A DNA stretch of 41,903 nt from a bacterium (GCA_905221105.1 CAJNBW010000009.1:1-41903), one strand, 5' to 3'. Shown: positions 10,222 through 19,198, counted from the first letter of the stretch. Made by a program: numbers and translations. The notes: generated from the sequence alone by a model not told the origin.

Positions 10222-10248
10222 ATCACAGCTATCACAGCTATCACAGCT
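10222..10248 (-). repeat. Three perfect 9-bp tandem repeats at the predicted transcription start
   Basis: ATCACAGCT occurs at 10222-10230, 10231-10239 and 10240-10248 without a mismatch (AGCTGTGAT on the transcribed strand). The array abuts the -10 box at 10251-10256, so it would be the first transcribed sequence of the giant surface-protein gene. Confidence 0.95.
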
Positions 10249-10250
10249 CA

Positions 10251-10279
10251 ATTATACCATTTTTAATATATTTACACAA
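10251..10279 (-). promoter_or_regulatory. Promoter of the giant surface protein
   Basis: On the minus strand there is TTGTGT (10279-10274), a 17-base spacer, then TATAAT (10256-10251) with an extended -10 TGG directly before it. The same TGGTATAAT string precedes the lipase-like gene. The expected start is about 125 bases before the ATG. Confidence 0.75.
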
Positions 10280-10582
10280 ATATAAACCGGTTTTTTCTAT
10301 CAAATAAAGTTAAAAACCATTATTTTACATAAAATGTTATCATGTTATATAAACAAATTCAAAAAAGATGCCTTCTATACCTATAAAATAAATCTATCAT
10401 TGCCTATCATATCAATCGATCCATATTCATTGTGGCTCCTGAAACATTTCTCAAGAATGTCGAGTAGTAGCTGTGTCATGTCAGGTGAAACGTATCGAAA
10501 AATGCACTAATCGCAAAGCGATGGAGAGTTTATTGGGGTATCCCAAAACTGAGTATTGGGATTAAAAGAAACACAATGTTTT
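10280..10582. other. Unassigned intergenic stretch
   Basis: This is AT-rich up to about 10430, then of more balanced composition. From about 10455 to 10551 one plus-strand frame reads some 35 codons (including CTNRKAMESLLGYPK) without a start codon or ribosome binding site, ending at a stop at about 10552-10554. It may be a remnant of a decayed gene or mobile element next to the BOX sequence, but I do not recognise it. No other gene or RNA was identified. Confidence 0.3.
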
Positions 10583-10720
10583 AATACTCTCCAAACAACG
10601 TCAGCGTCATCTTGGCGTAGGATAATTGCTGACTTTGTCAGTTTTATCTACAATCTCAAAATAGTGTTTTGAGCTATCTGCGCCTAGCTTTCTAGTTTTC
10701 TCTTTGGTTTTATTGAGTAT
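10583..10720 (+). repeat. Degenerate BOX element
   Basis: It reads aatactct...aacgtcagcgtcatcttggcgtag at its left end (boxA core with mismatches), tgactttgtcag in the middle, and tctagttttctc...attgagtat at its right end. This is the BOX layout in the opposite orientation to the other four copies here, with many substitutions and the older look of a decayed copy. Confidence 0.75.
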
Positions 10721-10756
10721 GAGTATTTTGGTACAAGTTTCTACTTTTTCTAAAAC

Positions 10757-10804
10757 ACAACAATAGCCTTGCACCTCTTTTAAAACGAGGAGCAAGGCTG
10801 TTGT
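10757..10804. terminator. Strong hairpin terminator after the lipase-like gene
   Basis: CAATAGCCTTGCACCTC pairs with GAGG-AGCAAGGCTGTTG across a short loop. A T-rich run follows in both directions, so it can end minus-strand transcription from the lipase-like gene (stop at 10863). Confidence 0.85.
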
Positions 10805-10862
10805 TTAATCTTTTTATTCATTGTCCACTTAACAATGAACCATTCATATTTTGACTAAATTT

Positions 10863-13800
10863 TTAGTCTTCTTTTTTCTTTCCAAGAGCAAGCCCGAGAC
10901 CACTTAGAATACCAAGAAGTCCTAGAGAGACAAGAGTCGTATTTGATTCTGTTCCTGTATTTGGCAATACATTTTGAGAATCATTTGATTTAGCTCCATT
11001 GTCACTAGCATCTGTAGTATCTTCATGATTTGCATTCGGAGTAACCTCATCTGGAATTGGAGTTGTTGGTGCAGGTGTATCGTGACCAGAATTTCCATTA
11101 GCATCAGATGTTACTGGCGCAACTGGGATTGGAGTTGTTATCGCAGGTGTATCGTGACCAGAATTTCCATTAGTATCAGGTATTACTGGAATTGTATTTG
11201 TATTTGTGTTTGAACTTACTTTTCTGAAAATGTGGGTCATTACTGGTTCATTTTCATCAATCACAGTTCGTACAAATTCATATCCAAGAATTGATCCATG
11301 TTCAGCATCCTTTTCACTACCTGTCTTAACGGATAGTTTCAATACATTTCCATCTTCATCAATCCATCGAACCTCAATCATTAGCTCTGGCAATTCAATT
11401 GAAGCCGGTAATACACCATTTTCAAAAATTGTTACCTTAGCTGGATTTTCTACTGGAACTTCCACAGCTGGTTTACCTGGTTCAGTAATCTTACCTGTAC
11501 CTGAAACTTTACCTTCTGGTAATTCACTGTTTAGTACTTTACCTTTACCGTCTTCACCGATTGTGACTATGATTGGCTTGTCACCTTTACCTGGGATTTC
11601 TACCGTAGTTCCTGGTGGGTATGTTGAGCCATCTGGTTTCTTAGGTATTACTGTAACGTCACCTGTCTTAGGATCTTGTTCTAACTCTACTTTTGGTTCT
11701 TTCGTTTTCCCATAAGTTCGAACTGTTGTAGAAGTTACCTTACCTGTTTTTTGATCAACCTCATAGATAGTAGTATCAATCACATCACGGCCTTCAGAAT
11801 CTTTAGATTGTTCAACCTTAGTTTTAGCCCCAACCTTAACTATTGTTTTAGTAGCTGGGGTGACGACTGGATTACCAACGTGTTCTGTGATATGACCGTC
11901 GGTTGGATCTACATCATAAGTGATTGTAGTGACTATTTTACCTTTTTCACCCTCAGTACGCTGATCTGGTGTACCGAAGTCTTTTTCAACATCTTTAACG
12001 TATTCCACTTCTGGTTCAATCGGTGTTTCTACTACTTTATCCTTAGCTGGAACTTTAACGATCGTATTAGTTGGTTCTTTCAGGCGAACCGGTTTTCCTA
12101 CAGTTGGGGTAATTTCCCCTGTTGTTGGATTTACTTTGTACGTTGTTACGATTGTATCTTCACCATCTTCTCCTTTAACGGTAGTTGCTTCAGTTCCTTT
12201 TTCTTTCGTATCATCTTTTTCGTAAACTACTGGAGATGGTACTACCCTCTTCTCAACCGTTGGTTCTTTCCTTGTTCCGTAAGTAGTTACTGTTGTAGGA
12301 GTTACCTTACCTGTTTCTGGATCAACTTCATAAGTTGTAGTGTTGATAACTTCACGACCTTGCTCATCCTTGCTACGCTCAACCTTAGTTTTAGCCCCAA
12401 CCTTAACTATTGTTTTAGTAGCTGGGGTGACGACTGGATTACCAACCTGTTCTGTGATATGACCGTTGGTTGGATCTACATCGTAAGTGGTTGTAGTGAC
12501 TGTTTTACCTTTTTCACCCTCAGTACGCTGATCTGGTGTACCGAAGTCTTTTTCAGCATCTTTAACGTATTCCACTTCTGGTTCAATCGGTGTTTCTACT
12601 ACTTTATCCTTAGCTGGAACTTTAACAATAGTATTAGTTGGTTCTACTATTATCGGTTCTCCTACATGTGCAATAGTTTCTCCATTGTCTGGATTTACTG
12701 TGTAAGTCGTTGTGGTTGTCTTACTTCCGTCTTTTCCTAGAACAGTAATATTGTCTTGACCTTTTTCCCTACTAGTATCTTTTTCGTATTTTACCGGGGA
12801 TGGGATTGTTTCTACATCTACTTTATCCTTCAATCCGTTTTCTTTAAACGTTTCTTTTATTGTATGCTCTATTATGTTTCCATTATCTGGATTTACTGTA
12901 TATGAAGTTGCTGTCTTAACAATGTTATTTCCATCTTTAGAAGTTACTACTTTATCTTTCGCTGCTACTTTAACGATAGTAGTTGTTGGATTTACTATTA
13001 CTGGCTCTCCTACATGTGCAATAGCTTCTCCACTGTTTGGATTTACTGTGTAGGTCGTTGTGGTTGTTTTACTTCCATCTTTTCCTGGGACAGTAATATT
13101 ATCTTGACCTTTTTCCCTACTAGCATCTTTTTCGTATTTTACTGGGGATGGGATTGTTTCTACTTCTACTTTATCCTTCAATCCGTTTTCTTTAAACGTT
13201 TCTTTTGTTGTATTCTCTGTGATGTTTCCATTGGTTGGATTTACTGTATAGGTAGTAACTTCTTTGACAATGTTATCTCCGTCTTTAGAGTATACTACTT
13301 TATCTTTTGCTGCTACTTTGATAATTGTATCCGTTGGATTTACTATTACCGGCTCTCCTACATTTGGAGTAACTTCCCCATTAGTTGGATTTACTGTGTA
13401 GGTCGTTGTGATTGTCTCACTTCCATCTTTTCCCGGAATAGTAATATCATCTTGACCTTTTTCCCTACTAGCATCTTTTACATATCTCTTAGATAATGGA
13501 ATTCCTCTTGATTCTACTTTATTCTTAGCTGGAACTTTAACGATCGTATTAGTTGGTTCTTTCGTACGAACCGGTTTTCCTACAGTTGGAGTAATTTCCC
13601 CTGTTGTTGGATTTACTTTGTACATTGTTACGATTGTATCTTCACCATCTTCACCTTTAACGGTGATTGCTTCAGTACCTTTTTCTTTCGTATCGTCTTT
13701 TTCGTAAACTACTGGAGATGGTACTCCCCTCTTCTCAACCGTTGGTTCTTTCCTTGTTCCGTAAGTAGTTACTGTTGTAGGAGTTACCTTACCTGTTTCT

Positions 13801-16007
13801 GGATCAACTTCATAAGTTGTAGTGTTGATAACTTCACGACCTTGCTCATCCATGCTACGCTCAACCTTAGTTTTAGCCCCAACTTTAACTATTGTTTTAC
13901 CAGCTGGTGTGACCACTGGGTTACCAACCTGTTCTGTGACTGTTCCATTATTTGGATTAACATCATACCTTGTAGTCGTTACAGATTTTCCTTTTGTTCC
14001 TTCTCTACGCTCGTCTGGTCTACCGAAGTCACGAGTGTCATCTTTTTCATAAACCACTGCAGGTTCAATTGGTGTTTCTACTACTTTATCCTTAGCTGGG
14101 ACTTTGACCACTGTAGGAGTTGATGGGACTACTACCGCCGGTTCTTCATGCGGAATAAGACTGCCATCTGTAGGATTCACAGTATAAGTGGTAGTAACTG
14201 TTCTAGTGCCTGGAGTACCAGCTATTGTTACATTAGTTTCACCTTTGGATTTTGTTGCGTCTTTTTCATAACGAACACTTGACTGTATTTGCGTAACAAC
14301 AACCTTAGATTTGGCACCATCTTTCTTGAACACTTCATCAAGTGTATTTTTAGTAATCTGTCCTGTATCAGGATCTTTCATACTCACAGTTGTTGACTTA
14401 ATGATGTCATCTCCGCGTTTACTGTATACAGCAGTTTCTCCAATTTTTTCTACAGATTTAACTGCTGTAATTTTTTTATCTTGATAACCTGTCCCATCCA
14501 AAGAAATTCGTTTCCCAGATATAAACTCTGATCGTCTATTAATCATATCGGCTTCAAAATAAGAACGTGAACTATGACCTCCGCTTGTTGGTCCAACATT
14601 TATAACAACATCACTATCATTGCTAACACCTTTTCTTATCGTCGAATCATTATCAACAATATAATGAGTCAATTTCCCTGACTTAGCTATTTTTTTGCTA
14701 TCTAAACCTTTTTGCCAAAATTCACGGCCAGAAACCAAACTTGTCACAACTTTTGGAGCATTGAATGTTGTTCCTTTTTTTAATACATTATTATAAAAGT
14801 TTCTATAAGCCCGCTGTTCTTTAGGAGACATAACTCTGCTGTCAGAATATGCCAACTGATAGGCTTCAACCATTGCCCGTTGTACTAAATATCCTCCTAA
14901 AGAATGGCCTGTCAAATAAAGATTGGTAATACTCTTATCTTTGGCTAGTTCACGCATGATATTTTCTGCATCTATCCCCTGTTGAGGATTTCCTCCGGTC
15001 CCCAGAGTTATATCTGCTTTAATATCTTTCGCATCACTTGTTCCACGAAACGCCAACACTTGAGCAGTGCCATTTGGTAAATATAAAAAATCACTCTTAG
15101 TTTCATACAAGACAGCATCTAGTCCACTGGATGTATGATAACTTTTCTTCCTTTCCCAATAAGGTCCCAATTCCTTATTCATCATCATATACTCATAACG
15201 CGGCTTCCTATCACCATTCTTTTTATATAACTCTGACTCTGTTAAAGGTTTCTTATGATCCAACACTCTATCGATATAATTATCATCACGGTAAGACAAT
15301 TCCATGAACATAATCATATCGCGCTCACTTACATTCCATTTTAATTTTTCATCTGGCTTTTCTTTACTGTCAATAATACCATCACCATCAGTATCTTCTA
15401 ATAAGGGATGACTATTATAGCCTACATACTTTTTCCCACCTTTTTCATAAATATAAAGTTCCTCTTTATCCTTCAAGAAATCATCATCTGTATAAGATTC
15501 TGGACTTAACTTAGGGCCGTTTAGTAACAAACTGTCAAGCTTATTACCTTCTGAACCGATTACTCCTGCTTTTATTTGCTTAGCGTACTCATCAGTTAAT
15601 TCATACTTTTTAACCTCGGAAGGAGTTGATGTTGCTCTCACCTCTGGAGTACTTGATCTATCTTCACCTGCTACGAAAGCCCTTGTTGCCAAGCTATTAT
15701 TTTCTTTATCCCCAGATGTGCCGAGTTCTGTAGTTCTTGTAGATCCTATTGGAGTATCTTTTGGAGCTGGACTGGAGATAGCACCTTGATTCTCTGGTGA
15801 ATTTTGATTCTCTTCTTTTTTCTCTACAGTAGGGGTCGCATTCTCCTTTTCAGAATTAGCCCCTATCTCTGTTGCCAAATTATTTTCCGTAGAAGCCAAT
15901 ACTCCTTGGGATGGTGTAAACAAGGAAATTCCTATTAATACAGAAGCTACTCCAACAGAAAATTTTCGAATCGAAAAACGTTGATGTTTATTAAAAATAT
16001 CTTTCAT
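10863..16007 (-). CDS. Cell-wall-anchored class 3 lipase-like protein with G5-like repeats
   Basis: The product has 1,714 residues. It has a YSIRK-type signal (FSIRKFSVGVASVLIG, 11-26), a T/E/S-rich linker, one thrombospondin type 3-like calcium loop (DTDGDGIIDSKE, 205-216), and then an alpha/beta-hydrolase domain with VLAFRGT (317-323) and the nucleophile elbow GHSLGG (367-372, Ser369), as in class 3 lipases. Asp and His partners are plausible around residues 450-480 (GGHSS). About a dozen modules of 60-95 residues with VYEKD, TTTYxVNPxxG and IVKVxAKxKV follow (about 510-1,480), resembling G5-type stalk repeats. A short module ending in FRKVS precedes P/N/H/D-rich repeats and LPNTG (1681-1685), a hydrophobic helix and KKKED. 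It should be a sortase substrate on the cell wall; lipid or ester substrate unknown. The ribosome binding site is weak. Confidence 0.93.
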   Translation of the reverse strand: MKDIFNKHQRFSIRKFSVGVASVLIGISLFTPSQGVLASTENNLATEIGANSEKENATPTVEKKEENQNSPENQGAISSPAPKDTPIGSTRTTELGTSGDKENNSLATRAFVAGEDRSSTPEVRATSTPSEVKKYELTDEYAKQIKAGVIGSEGNKLDSLLLNGPKLSPESYTDDDFLKDKEELYIYEKGGKKYVGYNSHPLLEDTDGDGIIDSKEKPDEKLKWNVSERDMIMFMELSYRDDNYIDRVLDHKKPLTESELYKKNGDRKPRYEYMMMNKELGPYWERKKSYHTSSGLDAVLYETKSDFLYLPNGTAQVLAFRGTSDAKDIKADITLGTGGNPQQGIDAENIMRELAKDKSITNLYLTGHSLGGYLVQRAMVEAYQLAYSDSRVMSPKEQRAYRNFYNNVLKKGTTFNAPKVVTSLVSGREFWQKGLDSKKIAKSGKLTHYIVDNDSTIRKGVSNDSDVVINVGPTSGGHSSRSYFEADMINRRSEFISGKRISLDGTGYQDKKITAVKSVEKIGETAVYSKRGDDIIKSTTVSMKDPDTGQITKNTLDEVFKKDGAKSKVVVTQIQSSVRYEKDATKSKGETNVTIAGTPGTRTVTTTYTVNPTDGSLIPHEEPAVVVPSTPTVVKVPAKDKVVETPIEPAVVYEKDDTRDFGRPDERREGTKGKSVTTTRYDVNPNNGTVTEQVGNPVVTPAGKTIVKVGAKTKVERSMDEQGREVINTTTYEVDPETGKVTPTTVTTYGTRKEPTVEKRGVPSPVVYEKDDTKEKGTEAITVKGEDGEDTIVTMYKVNPTTGEITPTVGKPVRTKEPTNTIVKVPAKNKVESRGIPLSKRYVKDASREKGQDDITIPGKDGSETITTTYTVNPTNGEVTPNVGEPVIVNPTDTIIKVAAKDKVVYSKDGDNIVKEVTTYTVNPTNGNITENTTKETFKENGLKDKVEVETIPSPVKYEKDASREKGQDNITVPGKDGSKTTTTTYTVNPNSGEAIAHVGEPVIVNPTTTIVKVAAKDKVVTSKDGNNIVKTATSYTVNPDNGNIIEHTIKETFKENGLKDKVDVETIPSPVKYEKDTSREKGQDNITVLGKDGSKTTTTTYTVNPDNGETIAHVGEPIIVEPTNTIVKVPAKDKVVETPIEPEVEYVKDAEKDFGTPDQRTEGEKGKTVTTTTYDVDPTNGHITEQVGNPVVTPATKTIVKVGAKTKVERSKDEQGREVINTTTYEVDPETGKVTPTTVTTYGTRKEPTVEKRVVPSPVVYEKDDTKEKGTEATTVKGEDGEDTIVTTYKVNPTTGEITPTVGKPVRLKEPTNTIVKVPAKDKVVETPIEPEVEYVKDVEKDFGTPDQRTEGEKGKIVTTITYDVDPTDGHITEHVGNPVVTPATKTIVKVGAKTKVEQSKDSEGRDVIDTTIYEVDQKTGKVTSTTVRTYGKTKEPKVELEQDPKTGDVTVIPKKPDGSTYPPGTTVEIPGKGDKPIIVTIGEDGKGKVLNSELPEGKVSGTGKITEPGKPAVEVPVENPAKVTIFENGVLPASIELPELMIEVRWIDEDGNVLKLSVKTGSEKDAEHGSILGYEFVRTVIDENEPVMTHIFRKVSSNTNTNTIPVIPDTNGNSGHDTPAITTPIPVAPVTSDANGNSGHDTPAPTTPIPDEVTPNANHEDTTDASDNGAKSNDSQNVLPNTGTESNTTLVSLGLLGILSGLGLALGKKKED
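11700..14450 (-). repeat. Stalk repeats of the lipase-like gene, including long near-identical duplications
   Basis: Coding repeats with two visible scales. About 390 bp at 12043-12440 reappear nearly unchanged at 13525-13920 (offset 1,482 bp, 494 codons). About 240 bp at 11811-12058 match 12378-12630 (offset 567 bp, 189 codons). Both offsets keep frame, as expected for recombination among stalk modules. Confidence 0.85.
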
Positions 16008-16229
16008 TTTACCAACTTTCTTTCTAACTATTTTTACAAAATAGAGGGTTCTAATATTTTCCCTTGACAGAATACTAGATCATTTCTTTAACTAAAATTT
16101 TAGAGCTTTTCCTCTACTTTATCATAAACTACTACATTGATTTCTAATCATAGAAAAATGGATCGATTAATATTAATAAAATATCAGTAAAATATAAAAA
16201 AATGTAAATATTTTACTTCCAACACTGCC

Positions 16230-16240
16230 ATTATACCATA
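16230..16240 (-). promoter_or_regulatory. Extended -10 promoter of the lipase-like gene
   Basis: On the minus strand TATGGTATAAT (16240-16230) provides a TG-extended -10 box. No good -35 is present at 16-18 bases. The leader to the ATG at 16007 would be about 215 bases. The TGGTATAAT string equals that of the giant surface-protein gene. Confidence 0.6.
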
Positions 16241-16297
16241 AAAAATCATGACACTCATGTGTTTTTAAAAAGGTTTGTCAAAAAGTCTTCAAAATCA

Positions 16298-16350
16298 AAA
16301 AAACACATAATATCAGACATACAGCCCTTAATACTATGCGTTTTATCTTA
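16298..16350 (-). terminator. Terminator-like hairpin after the YtxH gene
   Basis: AAAACACATAATAT and an imperfectly complementary ATACTATGCGTTTT flank a loop; the minus-strand side ends in a T-run. It closely resembles the hairpin after queA (21411-21460), including the strings ATATCAG/ATTATCAG and TATGCGTTTT, so it appears to be a recurrent terminator type. Confidence 0.65.
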
Positions 16351-16404
16351 TACAATTTACTAGATTTGCGACTACTATTGGATTTTTATCCAACTCTCTT
16401 AAAT

Positions 16405-16800
16405 CTAGATTTTTTCTTCTTTGATATCAATAACAATCTCTTCTGATTGGTCAAACGTTTCGGCCTTTTCTTGCCATTGCTCCTTGAGATTATTGAATTG
16501 ATTTTTTGATGCTTCTGTCGCTTGGCGAGCACATGATTTGGCTTGAGCAAGTACACTGTCCACAGTGATTTCACCTGACTCAACCTGTTCTTTGGTTTTC
16601 AGAACAAAATCTGTAGCTTGTTCCTTGACTTCTGTCAGTTTTTCACAGACTTGCTCCTTGGCATACTCTGGATCTTCTCTCAAATCATCTAGAAAATCTT
16701 GAGCCTGACTGCAAACTTGTTTGCCCTTGTTGCTTGTTAAAAACAAGGCAAGAGCTGCACCTGAAACGGTTCCTAAAAGGATTGAGGATAGTTTACCCAT
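16405..16800 (-). CDS. YtxH-family envelope/stress protein
   Basis: 131 residues. The N-terminus (GKLSSILLGTVSGAALALFLTSNKGK) is the single hydrophobic segment followed by a basic turn that defines YtxH-type proteins. The rest is charged and predicted helical, with repeated KEQ/AK patterns and an acidic C-terminus. Family members are membrane-tethered and often stress-induced; molecular role unknown. It starts at the ATG at 16800 behind AGGAG (7-base spacing), 15 bases after the stop of the DUF948 gene, so it is the last gene of the hprK-lgt operon. Confidence 0.85.
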   Translation of the reverse strand: MGKLSSILLGTVSGAALALFLTSNKGKQVCSQAQDFLDDLREDPEYAKEQVCEKLTEVKEQATDFVLKTKEQVESGEITVDSVLAQAKSCARQATEASKNQFNNLKEQWQEKAETFDQSEEIVIDIKEEKI

Positions 16801-16815
16801 AAGAATTCTCCTTTT

Positions 16816-17199
16816 TTATTTTTTGAATAATTTACTTGCAAGACGAAGAGCTGACAAACTTGCACCAGTCTTAATGGTTTTTGAACCAGCTGATGAAGCT
16901 TTCTTGCTCAAGACACGCGCATGGTCATTGAGGTCTGAAACAGACAGAGATAAATCAGCAACAGCACTAAAGAGTGGATCAATCGTTGCCACCTTGACAT
17001 TGATATCATCTGCCAAGACATTAACCTTAGCCAGTAATTCATTGGTATGATGCAAAGTCACATCCACATCTGAAGTCAAGGTTTTAATCGTCTTCTCTGT
17101 TTCATCGATAACACGACCAAGCTTTTGTACAGTGATAATCAGATAGACCAAAAAGACAATCAAAGCTAGGGCGACAAGAATATATGCAACTTCTAACAT
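16816..17199 (-). CDS. DUF948-family membrane-anchored protein
   Basis: 127 residues: an N-terminal transmembrane helix (about 5-27, VAYILVALALIVFLVYLIITV), then a long helical, probably coiled-coil region (VIDETEKTIKTLTSDVDVTLHHTNELLAKVNVL and onward) and a basic tail. This matches DUF948 proteins, which are commonly encoded beside YtxH proteins in streptococci. The ATG directly follows the lgt stop codon (TAAATG), and the ribosome binding site GAGGAGG lies inside the end of lgt, indicating translational coupling. Function not established. Confidence 0.87.
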   Translation of the reverse strand: MLEVAYILVALALIVFLVYLIITVQKLGRVIDETEKTIKTLTSDVDVTLHHTNELLAKVNVLADDINVKVATIDPLFSAVADLSLSVSDLNDHARVLSKKASSAGSKTIKTGASLSALRLASKLFKK

Positions 17200-17988
17200 T
17201 TAGTTTTCCTCCTCAGTAAAATAGTAAGGGGCCTTCTTTCGATTTTGATATAAAATGATAAAAATACCCAGTCCGATAAGAACAACTGATAGCCATTGAG
17301 AGACTCGAAGACCAAAGAACATGAGACTATCTGTCCGCATACCTTCGATGACCATGCGACCAAAACCATACCAAATCAAGTAGAAGGCAGTGATATGACC
17401 TCGTCTGAGGCTCTTCCATTTTCGTCTGGCAATCAAAATCAAGGCAAAGCCAAGTAGATTCCATAGAGACTCATAAAGGAAGGTCGGCTGACGGTAGCTC
17501 CCTTCAATATACATCTGGTCACGGATAAAGGCAGGTAGATAATCCAGATTATCCACTGCTGCACCATAAGCTTCTTGGTTAAAGAAATTTCCCCAGCGAC
17601 CCAAACTTTGGGCAATCATGACGCTAGGCGCCGCGATATCTAGAAAATCCCAAGTATTGATGAGTTTACGATCAGCAAAGATATAGAGGACAAGGGCACC
17701 AGTAATCAAACCACCATAAATGGCCAAACCACCATTCCAAATGGCAAAAATTTCTCCGACATTCTGACTATAGTAATCAAAACGGAAAATAACATAGTAG
17801 AGACGAGCCCCTAAAATAGCCAAGGGAAATGCTAACAAGATAAAATCTAAAATATCGTCTGGTATGATCTTCTTTCTAGGCGCTTCTTTCATGGTCAAAT
17901 AAACCGCAAGAATCAAGCCTGTCACAATACACAAGGCATACCATCGAATAGCTAGAGGCCCTAGATGAATAGCAATTGGATCAAGCAT
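17200..17988 (-). CDS. lgt: Prolipoprotein diacylglyceryl transferase
   Basis: Transfers diacylglycerol from phosphatidylglycerol to the lipobox cysteine of prolipoproteins at the cytoplasmic membrane, the first step of lipoprotein maturation. The 262-residue product has several hydrophobic membrane segments and the Lgt signature [13 protein letters not shown], plus the usual N-terminal [20 protein letters not shown] place the start at 17988 rather than the upstream in-frame codon at 18009: it gives the usual length and makes an 8-base ATGCTTGA overlap with the end of hprK, a sign of coupling. Confidence 0.97.
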   Translation of the reverse strand: MLDPIAIHLGPLAIRWYALCIVTGLILAVYLTMKEAPRKKIIPDDILDFILLAFPLAILGARLYYVIFRFDYYSQNVGEIFAIWNGGLAIYGGLITGALVLYIFADRKLINTWDFLDIAAPSVMIAQSLGRWGNFFNQEAYGAAVDNLDYLPAFIRDQMYIEGSYRQPTFLYESLWNLLGFALILIARRKWKSLRRGHITAFYLIWYGFGRMVIEGMRTDSLMFFGLRVSQWLSVVLIGLGIFIILYQNRKKAPYYFTEEEN

Positions 17989-18916
17989 TAGGCACCTCGT
18001 TTTGAGCAATGAGATTTGTCAAGCGTTCTTCGAACAAACGCGTCGCATCAAAGCCCATTTCCTTGGCACGATAATTCATGGCAGCAGCCTCAATCACGAC
18101 AGAGATATTACGACCTGTTTTAACTGGAATACGAATACGAGGAATAGCTACGCCAGCAATTTCAAGTTCCTCTGCATTGTTTCCAAGACGATCAAAAGTT
18201 TTATGCGTATCGTAATTTTCCAAGTAAACAGCCAGCTGGACTTGTGAAGAGTCCTTGACCGCACTGGCACCGTAGAGACTCATAACATCGATAATCCCAA
18301 CCCCACGAATTTCAATCAGGTGTCTCAAGATTTCAGCCGGTTCACCCCAAAGAGTAATCTCATCCTTGGCAAAGATATCGACACGGTCATCTGCCACCAA
18401 GCGGTGACCACGTTTGACAAGCTCTAAACCTGTCTCACTCTTACCAATTCCACTATCGCCTTGAATCAAGACACCCATCCCATAGATATCCATCAAAACA
18501 CCGTGCACACTGGTACGTTCTGCCAAACGAGAATCCAGATAACTAGATAACTCTCCAGACAAACGACTAGTAGCCGTACGGCTGGTTAAAATGGCAATCT
18601 TACACTCTCTGGCTGCCTTTAACATCTCCTCTGGAACCACCAAACCACGGGCAACAATGACCGCAGGTGTCTCAGGTAGAAACATTTTTTTCAAAACTTC
18701 ATAGCGGCTGTTGGAAGGCATGCTGATCAGATAAGACCACTCCTTCATCCCCAAAAGTTGAATCCGCTCTGGCGTATAGTAGTCAAAATAGCCTGTCATT
18801 TCAAGACCAGGTCGCGTAATATCCGCTGTATTGATTTCCTTTTCAAGCAATTCTGGTTCGCCATAGACAATGTCTAGTCTAAGCTTTTCAATCACTTCTT
18901 TTACTAAAACCGACAT
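17981..18916 (-). CDS. hprK: HPr kinase/phosphorylase
   Basis: Bifunctional enzyme that phosphorylates and dephosphorylates HPr at Ser46, controlling carbon catabolite repression with CcpA in Gram-positive bacteria. The 311-residue product shows the P-loop GDSGIGKSE (153-161), the conserved SVHGVLMD histidine (138) and the C-terminal signature around [10 protein letters not shown]. The second ATG (18916) is preferred over 18919 because GGAGG is then six bases away instead of three. First gene of hprK-lgt-DUF948-YtxH. Confidence 0.97.
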   Translation of the reverse strand: MSVLVKEVIEKLRLDIVYGEPELLEKEINTADITRPGLEMTGYFDYYTPERIQLLGMKEWSYLISMPSNSRYEVLKKMFLPETPAVIVARGLVVPEEMLKAARECKIAILTSRTATSRLSGELSSYLDSRLAERTSVHGVLMDIYGMGVLIQGDSGIGKSETGLELVKRGHRLVADDRVDIFAKDEITLWGEPAEILRHLIEIRGVGIIDVMSLYGASAVKDSSQVQLAVYLENYDTHKTFDRLGNNAEELEIAGVAIPRIRIPVKTGRNISVVIEAAAMNYRAKEMGFDATRLFEERLTNLIAQNEVPNA

Positions 18917-18947
18917 CATTTCCTCCTTTAATCAAGTTCTTTTTACT

Positions 18948-18956
18948 ATTATATCA
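18948..18956 (-). promoter_or_regulatory. Extended -10 promoter of the hprK operon
   Basis: On the minus strand TGATATAAT (18956-18948) is a TG-extended -10 box. The -35 region (TGAAAT at the right distance) is weak. It lies about 30 bases before the hprK start. Confidence 0.65.
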
Positions 18957-19004
18957 AATTGTAGGAGGATATTTCAGATTTTTGCAGGCTTTGAAGTATT
19001 TATT

Positions 19005-19157
19005 TATACTCAATGAAAATCAAAGAGCAAACTAGGAAACTAGCCGCAAGCTGCTCAAAACACTGTTTTGAGGTTGTAGATAAGACTGACGAAGTCAGTC
19101 ACATACATACGGCAAGGCGACGTTGACGTGGTTTGAATTTGATTTTCGAAGAGTATT
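19005..19157 (-). repeat. BOX element between rpsU and hprK
   Basis: Runs from tatactcaatgaaaatc through the hairpin-forming segments caaaacactgttttg and ctgacgaagtcag to acggcaaggcgacgttgacg and tttcgaagagtat. Complete BOX layout with the boxA end on the right. It sits between the rpsU terminator and the hprK promoter. Confidence 0.95.
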
Positions 19158-19161
19158 AAAA

Positions 19162-19189
19162 GAAAAAAGACTAGATTTCTCCAGTCTTT
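19162..19189 (-). terminator. rpsU terminator
   Basis: On the minus strand AAAGACT..AGTCTTT with flanking G-C pairs forms a hairpin followed by a T-rich run, ten bases beyond the rpsU stop. Confidence 0.8.
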
Positions 19190-19198
19190 CATTTCTAA

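Noticed and set aside
10257..10440. CRISPR-like or phage attachment repeats
   Set aside because: No regularly spaced repeats with unique spacers occur here or elsewhere; all arrays are direct tandem coding repeats or single short repeats.
10607..10795. 62-codon minus-strand frame over the BOX and terminator
   Set aside because: It consists of translated BOX sequence and the terminator hairpin, so it is not a gene.
11751..12740. 329-codon plus-strand frame opposite the lipase-like stalk
   Set aside because: Cys/Phe/Trp-rich antisense product with repeats mirroring the coding strand; no promoter or ribosome binding site.
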